From Thermothielavioides terrestris NRRL 8126 (lineage: Eukaryota > Ascomycota > Sordariomycetes > Sordariales > Chaetomiaceae), in the NCBI RefSeq assembly GCF_000226115.1, contig NC_016457.1:4402001-4466000 (forward strand): DNA of 64,000 nt. The letters are read 5' to 3'. The position numbers and the translations under genes are program-made. Below are positions 45,103 to 55,500 of this stretch, one piece after another; the first letter of the stretch is position 1; each line of letters starts with the position of its first letter. Under the pieces are notes generated by a model. The model ran no database searches. It was not told the DNA's origin and worked only from the letters and a program-made list of their open reading frames with translations.

Positions 45103-48100
45103 ACTTCTGCTTCGAAAGCTGTTTCGTTAAACCGTTTATAGGCATCTATATAGTAGGGAGGTAGAGCACGTCGAACTACTTGTTCTAATACTCCTAGCGA
45201 AGCTATATATTATAAATATCTATATAGTGTAGGCAAGTATTGATCTTTGTATACTCTCCTACTATAAGCTGAATCGTTTACTGATTATTATAGAAGATCC
45301 TCTAAAGCTCTTTAATCTCGAATACAAGGTCCCTAAACAAGCGCTTTAGGGCGATTGTCTTAGCCGCAGTAAGCGATAGAGCTTTCAACTCTGTCTTAGT
45401 AGAAGATATAGTAACAGTATCTTGCTATATAGCCTTCTAGGAGATCAACCCTCTAAAGAGCATTATAATATAGCCCTATAAAGAGCGTTGTATATCTAGA
45501 TCATTGCTATATAATACGTTAGACGTAATCTAGAGTATCTAGTAAACACCTTTACCCCTATACTATATACTAAGGAAGCGTATAGTATATAGATACTAAA
45601 TAACTTGTTTTACTACTTTGATATACTCTAGTCTTAGATTCGTTAGGAACTAGGAGAGCTTTATAGCTATAAACATAACGTCTAGTTGGATTATAATTAA
45701 AGAGTAGAGGATTAAGTCTACAAGCTTTTAGTATAGTTTGACCTATTTAAGGGACGCCTCTCCTTTGAACTTACGAAGCTCCTCTATAAGAAGAGGGATA
45801 GCTAGAGCGCTTATAATATCGGAGAGACTATATTTCTTTACAATCTTCTTGATATACTAGTTGTATACGAGCTAGATCTTATATATTCTATAGTTATAGA
45901 TAACTCTAATTCTAAGGAAGTGCTTAACATTGCCCTACTTATATACCTTGTACTTCGCTTTGATACCCTTTATAATACGCTTTATAGCTATAGCGTTATC
46001 TCGATAGTAAACTACTAAGAAGTTGTTAATATAGAAGATAAGGATTATCTTCTTCTTAGGGTTAAGGAATAAGCAAAGTTCTTCTACGGAGGGTTATAAG
46101 CTAAGCTCTTTAAGAGTACTATAGAACTTATTGTACTATAGAAGTGGTAAGTCCTTTAGCTTATAGAGAGCCTTTAGAAGCTCTATATAGATCCTTAGTT
46201 TTTTAAATCTATCTAAAAGCTTATAAGTCACCTACTTTGTATCTAGCCTCTTTACGTTTAGGAATATTTACTTGATATTAAACTGCTTTACTTCGAGGTC
46301 AAAGTACGTTGTAAGTGCTATAACGATACGAAAAGAGCGTATAGCGAGGGTAGCTGTATATATGTTCGCGATATTAGTAGTATCTTATAGATCGCCTTGT
46401 ATATAGATATATGCCTTGTACTTCTTGAGGTTACTATCCTTGTTAAGCTTGTAGTCGAACACCTATTTTAGGGGCAGAGGCCGCGTTTTCATATACTCTC
46501 GTTTAATCTCTCGCTATATTCCTTTGCTTGTTAGATTATAGATCTCCTTGTATATAGCCGCCTTGAACTTCTTCCTATATTTGTAGTTCTCTAAGTCTCT
46601 CTAGCTCTTTGGGAGAGGGGGGAGCTCGGTGTTGTAGTATATCGTTGGTATCTAGCTAGCGGTAGTAGTAAATACTGTATATAGGGTTTAGAACGACTTT
46701 AGGAAGAGCGTCTTAATACCTTCCTAAGACGTAGGGAAGAGCGTTTTGTTACTATTGTAGGCTTCCTAGGGAGTAGGATCTAGGTAATTAGTCTAGAACC
46801 TTAACCCTAGGTTTTCCTATATTTCTAACGACTTAATAAAGAAAATATATATACGCTCTAAAGCTGTACTTAGAGCTATATTCTTATATACTTTTATAGA
46901 AGGCTTCCGAATTTGTATACTCCTTCTTATAGGTATAAGTAGCTCCTTAAGTTTATATTATAGTTTTAGTACGCTTAGTACTAGTTTATTAGTCGAAGGT
47001 TACGTTTATAGAGCTTTATACTTTATAGGCTAAGCTTTCTACTCCGCTATATATTCTACTATATTATAGAATATATCCTCTTCTTTACTTTATAGAGCTA
47101 GGGGCTCTATAGGCGGAGATACTTTATAGTCGCTTTATAGAGCTAGGTGCTTTATAGGTAGAGAAGCCTTATATTCGCTTTTAGGGGTAGCGCTTTGTAG
47201 GACGGCTATTGTTGGCCTAAGGTCCCTAGATACTCTACTAGTCTCTAGAAGAGCATTAGAATTATCGACTAGACCCCTATTTCCATTATTACTTCCGTTT
47301 ATAAGCTCTTTCTATAGCTAAGCCTATAGTTCCAATGATATTTTAGGGGTTAAGAGTCTACTTTGCGCCTATACTTCCCCTACTTCTAAGTCTTAACCTA
47401 GTAGTATACTCTTACGTTTAGGAACTATAGTGATAGACTCTAGCATTGGTCCTCTATACTTAAGTTCGTAGAGCGTTCGAAGAATCGACCTAGCGTCCTA
47501 GGTCTCTTTAACCCTCTTGTCTAAGTGCTCTGCTATATCCTTGACAATAGCAACTTTATAAGCTAGAAGCTCTTCCTTATCTAGATAATAAAAGGTCCTC
47601 TCGTTAAATGTTATATTCCTTGTTATAATAACCTTGTTGAGCTTAGGCACCTAGATATAGTAAATGTTAGATACTCTATATCTAACTAGGTACTTGATTC
47701 GCCTATATAGCTATACTTTAAATTCTCTCTTCCAATGCCTAGCCTTACGCTCTTTATCTAAGGGGTATACTCTATAGCTATATACAAAGATCCTAGACTA
47801 GTTGGAGCGTAGATCCGCCGTTAGCGTTTAGTAGAAGGTCGGTTCCTACTAGCGAAAGTAGTTCTTAAACTAGGAGTAGAGCACCTTGTTAGGGCTCTAA
47901 AGACTGTGAGCATAGCTAGGCGAGATAGTATATAAGAAGGCCATTACCTTTATACCCTCTAGTTAGAGCTTTGTAGGTAGGTTCGTGTTAATGAGTATCT
48001 TTATACTCTTTAGCTATAAGACTTATCCTATATACTCTAAAGCTCTATTTAGCTATAGTGTATATATTAGTATAAGCTCTAAGTCGATGCCTTCGTTGTA

Positions 48101-50239
48101 TACCTAGAGCTAGTAAACTGTTGGTTAGTAATCTTCTAGTGCGATAACTCCTATATCGTTGTTCTAGTAGATCTTATAGACGTTGAGTCCCTACTGCTAT
48201 TTAACCTAGCGTTCAAAAGCTCTAATAGTGTTAAAGAGCTTAGTTTAACTTTTGTTAGAGAGTGTAAAAGCCTAGATCCGTCCATTGAATTTGTCCTTGA
48301 TCGTAAAGAGGTACTAGGATCTATTAAACCTAGGAGGGAATAAGAAGAGGTCCTAGGAGATGCGCTAGAACGGCTATAAGGCGCGATACTTTGTTTTATA
48401 AAGCGTATTATACTCCCTAGTATATAATAGAGTATATACCTTGTATTCGATTGTCGGTGTTCCTTAGATCTTAACGTTCTTTACGCTCTACGCTAATGCC
48501 TAAAGAGCTCTTTGACCTAGATGTCTAGATCTTTTGTACTAGAGCTCCTTAGTATCTTCTTTCTCTTAAGGCATATATAACGTATACGACCTTATATTAT
48601 CCTTATAAACAACTGTATTTACTGTTACTAGGCCTATAAAGCTTTATAAAGGTTAGAGAATATAAAAGTAAGAGGAAAGGTTCTTCGATTCGAGGAAAAC
48701 TATATTGAACTTACAAACTAACTGCTTAACCTTTATACTCTTTTTAAGCGTTCTACACTATAGAGAGTAGTCTAGACCTAAATACTAGATACTAACTATA
48801 TATAGAGTGGTCTCTAATATAATATTAGTGTAAAAGCCCTCTACTATAGCAATATTCTTTAAGTAGAAGTCTATAGTTCCTTTCCCCTACTCTCTATCTA
48901 GCACTCTTTTTATAATACGCTCTCCTCTTCCTAAAATAGGAAAAGTGGTAGTGCCTACTTCTATATAGTCACTGTCTTCTAATAGTACGAAGGTGCTAGG
49001 AACTAAGAGCTTTTTGTCGTTGACGATATATAGAGTAGTATAATTGTCGAGGAGAATGCTTTAAGAGAGCTAGTAGGTAATAGTAGTTAAGAATATAAGT
49101 AGGTAGTAAGCTCCTTTATCTAAGAGGCTTAGGTCGATAATAGTATAGACGATTTTATTAGAAGAAGCTAACCTAAAGTTCCTTTGCTCTATAGAGCTAG
49201 AGCTATACTACTTTTAGAGGCTCTTCTAAAGGGAATTCTACTTTAGTTCGTTGAGGCACTTTCTAATCTTAGTAATCTATACTTCTAAGAGCTTATAGCA
49301 GCCTTTCTCTATCTCGGTAATTACTGTCTAGAGAAACTAGTACTCTACTAGCTTCTATCTATACTTGCTATTAGCTTTATAGGGGTATAAGTAGAGCCTC
49401 GAGCTATAAGAGCCTATATTATCTATAGAACTATTGCCTTAAGCTACTTTTAAAGAGGTAAATATACTATAGCTAAGCCCTTTAGTAGCAGTGTTGTCGA
49501 TCCGAATGCTAAGGCGAGCGCTTAGCTCTTCGAGAGTAGGAATTAGGTGCCCTTAGGCCTTGAGTACCTTGATCTTAGAGAGCTAGTGACGAGCCTAGTC
49601 TAGGGTAATCTAGTAACCAACCACCTCGATAAGGTGTTTAGATGCTCTAGGTCCAACTACTTTGGGGATGTCGAAGCTCTTTGTATATAGGTACACCTTG
49701 TTCTAAAAGTAGTACCACTTATATAGGTTGATACCTACTCTATACGCCTCTTATAGTACTGTTATATATTGTTAAGCAGCTAAATCTTCAACGAGAGCGT
49801 CGGTAGGTATAAACTACTTGTAGAGCTTACGAATAAGAGCTTAGGGACTGCTAAGTCTAGCGTTCAAAATGACGATATATATAGCGTTGAGTAGAGGTTA
49901 GTAAATAGAGTATATAATCTACTAAAGGATAAACGAATATAACTTTATCCTACTCTCCTAGATAGCTATAAGTACAAGGTATTCCTTATATATAGCTTTA
50001 AGCTTAGTAGCAACCTCTTGTTTAGTAGGAGCTAGGGCTTGGCCTATAGGGATACCTAATTCCTTAGTACGCTTCTTACAAAGCTCTTTAACTGCTTTAT
50101 CCTTTAAAGGAACTTTTAGTCGCTTATCCTAAGGCTCGTCGGGAGTATCTAGATTATATTTGTCCTAGATACTATTGCTTATAGCTATAAGCTTAAGCTC
50201 TATAAACCACTTAGTCCAATCTGCATAGGACTGGAGCAT
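45071..50239 (-). pseudogene. copia gag-pol relic
   Basis: The minus frame starts at ATG 50239 (MLQSYADWTKWFIELKLIA, a copia gag start) and ends with GLTKQLSKQKFKHFYTLL then a stop at 45071-45073, the standard copia RNase H end. The RT box at 46022-46033 reads YINN for YVDD, both Asp codons hit by G-to-A. Gln and Trp codons are widely replaced by TAG/TAA. In copia order integrase precedes RT, consistent with the layout here. Confidence 0.85.
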
Positions 50240-50361
50240 AATGGTTAAGCTGCTCTTAATAGTCGTTATATTGAGGTGTAGAGTATGAGAAAAGGAGAGA
50301 GAGAGAGAGCTTGCTATAGGTTACTAGCTATATGCAATTATAGAGCGCCTAGGCTTATAAT

Positions 50362-50559
50362 TGATATACTATAGCGAGCTGCGAGGTGTGGATATAACGG
50401 TGGGATCGTAGTAGAGTATTAGAATGCAAAGAGAGTACGTTGTTTTAGTACAAGGGAGAGCTAAAGACTGAATAGAGTATAGTATATATATATCTAGGAG
50501 TAGGGAACTATGGCTAGTGCGCTGTGCTAAGCTCTGAGCCCCTTACCCCTAACGTGACA
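50362..50559 (-). repeat. 5' LTR of the RIP-degraded copia element
   Basis: 198 bp, direct repeat of 43596-43793, followed by AACTG. Confidence 0.93.
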
Positions 50560-51498
50560 AACTGCGTCTTACCCTGCAACGTATAGACTTTGCAGCCCCA
50601 CTGCAAATTGTAGCCCCACTGCAAATTGTCTATACGCACTACCCAAGGTATTTGAGCACGGTTTTCCACCTACATATTGATAATTTTCCTCTCTCTCCTC
50701 AGACTTAAAGTCTTCATTAATCGAGGATCAATTCAACTATAGGTTCTCTAGCACTCGTTTTACCTTGCTATAACATTACTTTAAGTCTTACTACTATAGG
50801 CCTACAAAGGCGATACAATATCCAATATAGTCTTTCCCAATAGGACTAGTTTAGTTGGCTAGGGAACCTAAATCTCCGATAGAACCTTCGACTCGCTAAC
50901 AGTGCAGTACGACAGGTTAGCTAGGAACCGATTAGCACTAAGGACGAATCGTCAAACGTATAATAGGTTGCCGATAGCAAAGTAACCTCCAACCGACTAG
51001 CGGCAAGTAGTACAGTTATCCTATCAAAGCGACTAAACTATATTGATCGATAGAAGAAGTCCCGAAAGAGGCACGATTCCGACAATAGCCTACGAAGTAG
51101 AAAACGCAGGACATACTCCTAGGCCCACTGAACAGGGCTAGAACACTTAGAAAATCGAACTGGTAGACCTCTATAAGTTCAATATAGGAGGTAACTGAGG
51201 AACCTAAATTCGATCGAAGATTAGCGATTTAACTCCGTTTAGCTCCTAAACTCGAATGACCACCGACTTAATCGAGGAATACAAGCTTATAAACCCTATT
51301 CCTAAGTTTTTCGACCGAATCAGCTAAATCAAGCACTTGGCCAAAGAATAGGAGGCAGATTTAATTAAGCGTTATTATTATTATTATTATTTCCTACCTC
51401 GATATACCCTTGGCTAGGGCTCGCCGGTCCTTCTACTGCTTATATATAGGAAAACCGTGCCCCGAGGGCTAGATGAAAAACCTGTATCCGACCTTTAG
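50560..51498. repeat. Unclassified repeat remnant
   Basis: No gene recognised. It contains a tandem pair of GCAGCCCCACTGCAAATTGT-like units near 50608-50650, an ATT microsatellite at about 51371-51393, and the sequence GCACGGTTTTCC (50656) with its reverse complement near 51449. Frames on plus carry RIP-type stops, so this is probably a decayed gag-like region. Confidence 0.45.
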
Positions 51499-52001
51499 TG
51501 AAGTAGTACAAAACCTCTACACCAACCTGCCCTACCACACCCAGAACCAGGCGTGCAAGACAGCTTCCAAAGGAATGCAGTGTCCCTCTGGACGGATGAA
51601 GATAGTGCGTATCGAGTGGTGGGAAGGCTGTCTCCCGAGAGGAAGACACGTGGCTTAGATACGTCTAGTGGGATATAGCGGAAATATAAGAAAGGACAAC
51701 AAGAATACGGTTAGAGCTCAATAGCTCGAATGCCTATCATCTAGACAGAGGTAGAACAATAGGAGGAGAGGCTCAATAGCCTTCTTAGAAAAAGAGGGAC
51801 CACTAACGTAGTATCAACGAATGTATATTGACAACTGTTTAATGTCTTGCCTCCTGATAAAGAAGATGGGCTTAGCCTATTTAAATATATATAACTAGAG
51901 GGTTAGACCTCCCCTAGCAACGAATATAACGCTTTGAGATAAATAGAAAAATAGAAAAACTAGGTCCCCTATATCTAAGTAGTCTATTGCCCTAATTTAC
52001 A
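51499..52001 (-). repeat. Solo LTR, 503 bp, inverted copy of 27243-27743
   Basis: Reverse-complement homologue of 27243-27743 with the same outer limits. No matching 5-bp target duplication was found (TTTAG left, TTTCC right). Confidence 0.65.
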
Positions 52002-52220
52002 TTTCCCTTTTGAGCTTGCTATATACTCCTATAGGCAAGCTCGTACTTTAAAAGCTCTTTGATATACGCTTCTTATCGTTGCTACTCTTTGAGCTACTCT
52101 CTATATATAGCTCTCTTAGCTCGCGAAGGTCTAGCTAGCTATAGTGGTTGATTATATCGTCTCTTGTACTCCTCTACCTCCTTGATATATACGTCCTAGC
52201 CTTGCTACTATACTAGATAC

Positions 52221-52402
52221 TGTCGCGTGCTAGTGCACACGTGACTCTATCTGCCAGGCTCCCTGCGCTCAGGGGGCACATGTCAGCTCTGCCCACACAT
52301 GTATATAGACCTCGGCGCTCCTCCCACCCAGCTTGAGAGGAGCACCTCTCTCAATACACATGCCTCTGCATCCTGCATGGCCCCACTTCGCTGCTCTTCT
52401 CA
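52221..52402 (+). repeat. 5' LTR of the intact copia element
   Basis: 182 bp, TGTCGCG...CTTCTCA. It contains CACGTG (52239), a CCCTGCGCTCAGGG hairpin (52261) and a TATATA box (52302-52307). Confidence 0.97.
52302..52307 (+). promoter_or_regulatory. LTR TATA box
   Basis: TATATA within the 5' LTR, about 278 bp upstream of the gag-pol ATG, in otherwise GC-rich DNA; the same box occurs in the 3' LTR at 59679-59684. Confidence 0.6.
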
Positions 52403-52414
52403 GTTATGAGCCCG
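52403..52414 (+). other. Primer-binding site (initiator-Met half-tRNA type)
   Basis: GTTATGAGCCCG immediately follows the 5' LTR. It is complementary to the CAU anticodon loop and stem of initiator tRNA-Met, as in Drosophila copia, which is primed by an internally cleaved tRNA. It is not complementary to a tRNA 3' end. Confidence 0.7.
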
Positions 52415-52579
52415 GTTCGCGCACAACACTCATAACAGCGGTGTAGCCCAGTTGGGGCCATCCTTCTTCTTTTCTCCAACAACCACTTCCAGTTTTCTCG
52501 ATCGTCAACAACTCCCACAAGTTCACATCACCCCCATCGTTCAGTCTGAACAACGCAGCACACCTCAGTTTGCTTCAAG

Positions 52580-55500
52580 ATGACACTCGAAACTGAGAAA
52601 ACCGTCACCGTTGCTGTTGCAGCGCTTCCAACCCTCGACAGCCCCAAGGACTGGCCAAGATGGATCTCTGCTGTTCGCCAAGAGGCCAACAACCTGCGTG
52701 TCTGGCACATCATCGACCCAGACACCGAGCTCGCCACCGAGGCTGAGATGCTCGGCCTTCCTGTGCAGCCCACCCAGGGTGCGGCACGTCAGGCGGTCCA
52801 GGACCGCCATCTTCAGGCGTGGCACACTGCACTGCAAGCCTGGAAGGCAGCCGATCCCACCACCCGTGGCGAGGAACCTCAGTCAACCAATCCTACTGAG
52901 GAGGAGATCCGCCGTGAATTCCTCAAGCTGTGCGAGGCGTTCTCGAAGTCCGCCATCGACACTGCGGCGTTCCGTGCCGTCAACAAGCTCCGCGAGATGA
53001 TCAACGTGTCTGTCAGCGACCGCTACGCACACACCGCACACGACATCATGGAGGCCGAGAACGTCACCGGCACACGCGGGTTTATACAGACGCTGCGCAA
53101 GATTATCGCACCCTCCAACAGCGCTACTTTCACTGCGCTTGCCGAGGAGTACGCAACTGTCCTTGCCAGAGGCAGCCAGAGCGGCGTCGAACCCAGGACC
53201 TGGATTCTCGAGTACATGTCGGTCCTCCACCGCGCAAGGGCGGCCAACATCGCCGCAGTCACCGACGCAACAGCCGTCACCACATTCCTCAAGACTGTGC
53301 AGAGACGCTTGGATCCAGAGTGGGCGACTCGCATGCTGAAGGATATCAGTGTGACTGAGAAGCTCGGCGGCAAAGGACCAACCCTTCTCGACTTGGCTCT
53401 CTCACTCGAGGCGATCCTCCAGGCTGAAGCGGTGGTCCACCCGAAGCCTGGAGCCTACCCCGTGCTTCCAGGAGCGCAGAACGGTCAGAAGGGCAGTCAG
53501 AAGCGCAAGAAGAACCGCGACTGCCCGTGCAAGCCGAAGACTTTTCGCCACTGGTGGTTTCCCTCGGAATGTCGGCAACTTCGGTACGCTCTGACAGGGG
53601 AATCCCTGAACGGCGTGACGCTCCCAAACGACGCGGTGAATGCAGTGCGCCAACGATTCGCCAAGGAGCGCTGGAACGACCTTCGAGTGGAGCTCCAGAA
53701 GCTCGGTTGGAAGATCCAGAACGCATCGTCAAACGCCAAGACCACTAGTTCCAATAGTGGCGCGGGTCCTTCATTTCCGGGAGCGCTCCAGGTGCACGCT
53801 GTCATCGACCCAGCGATCGCAAGCGAGCTCGAAGGAGCGCGTGGCGTGTTCGCATCTCTCGAGTTTGGCCCACACCCGCTCAGCAAGTGCATTCTGTTTG
53901 ACAACTGTGGAGCGGTCAATCTCGTCAATGACAGGGCTCTCCTTGTCCCTGGCACGTTCGTCAAGACGAGCGGTGAGACTGTTGAGGCAGGCACCACATC
54001 CTTCCCAATCTCTGGCCGCGGCAAATGGATCATCAAGAACGTTTTGAACGGCGCGCGCGGCCCGAACACTGAGGACCTTGTCATAGACAACGTTGCTGTC
54101 GTCGAGGGCTTTCACGTCAACATTGTCTCTGAGAGACGCCTTCGAGCGCAGGGCGCTTGGTACTGCGGTCTGGATTGCACGCTGCGTTGGGGAACTTTGG
54201 AGAAGAGTATTGTACTCAGGCAGCTGGTCGAGAAGTTCAACCTGACCTTCTTGCAATACAATGCTCTTTCCTCCTACTCTGATGCCCTTCGGGTGCTCCC
54301 CAGAAGCTTTGCCGGACTTGTGACTTTGAGCGCTGCAGTTGTGAAGAACTTTGGGAGGAGCAGGCCCTCCAAGGACCCGCTCCCAGAGAGAGAAGACCCA
54401 GCTGCTCTCTGGCACATCAGATCTGGTCATCTGAGTTCAGAGGCGCTGGAACATCTCGTCTTGAACGCCAGAGGTGTGCGGATTCGCGGGCCTCGCAGAC
54501 TGGAATGCGAGGTATGCGCGCAGGCATACGCGGAACAGGTTATTTCGCGCCGCCCACCATCGAAGCCGTCACCACGCCCATTTTGGAGGGTCTCTTGGGA
54601 CCTGTTCGACTTTCCGAGGGCACTTGACGGCTCGAACTGGCTGCTGGTCATCAAGGACGAGTACAGTGGGAAGCTTTTCGCGACTCCACTCATACGCAAG
54701 ACGCACGACAGTGTGTACGATGAGCTCGTCCGCTTCGAACGCTGGGTGAAACGCCAATTCGGGCTGCCCATCTGCAAGATCAGGCAGGATGGCGACACCA
54801 GTGTCATTGGCATCAAGGGATACACAGCGTACGAGCTCTGGGCGCAGGAGCAGGGCATCGACTTGGAGGTTACGCCTTCGGATACCAAGGAGCCCAACGG
54901 CGGTTCAGAACGCGCAGGCAAAGAACTTATCACAAAGAGCCTTGCAATGCTCACGGGCGCCGGACTTCCTCAGAACCTGTGGCCAGAGTCGACGGTTGCA
55001 GCTGCGTACTTGCACGGCATAAGCCCAAGTCGCGCTCGCAACTACCGCTCACCGAACGAGGTGCTCGACTCTTGGTTCAGACACTGGTTTCGCTGGTATC
55101 AGCCCGGTCTCGTGCATTCCCTGACTGCCGACCTGCGCCCTAACTGGGGCGGCGTTTATGCGTACGGCTGCCGAGCGTACCCGCTGACGAAGGAACGCGA
55201 AAAGGGGATTGAGAGGCGTGCTGGGAAGGTCAAGCCCAGAGCGCACATCGGGTATCTTGTTGGATACAGGGCGTCCAACATTTACCGCATCTGGGTACCG
55301 AAACTCAGGAAGGTCATCACAACGCGCAACGTGACCTTTGACGAACGCACGTTCTACCGGGAGGGAGAGGAGCAGCTTGATGCTCAATCGGTGGCAGTCG
55401 CCAGAAAGGTTGTTGAGCTCATCGAACTCCCCATAGAGCCTCGGGACGCCGAGGCAGTGCCGTTCGGAGTTACAGATGCCCATGAAGACCCAGTGACGGT

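Larger units (their letters stand above)
43596..50559 (-). mobile_element. Ty1/copia element, 6964 bp, RIP-degraded, TSD AACTG
   Basis: Direct LTRs of exactly 198 bp (43596-43793, 50362-50559) with TG...CA ends on the minus strand (TGTCACGT...GTGTCA). AACTG lies at both outer borders (43591-43595, 50560-50564). Right after the 5' LTR the minus strand reads ATTATAAGCC, a RIP-altered form of the GTTATGAGCC half-tRNA initiator-Met primer site. The gag-pol relic runs 50239-45071 on minus; an oppositely transcribed, intron-containing relic (44092-45102, plus) fills most of the 3' part before the 3' LTR. Confidence 0.93.
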
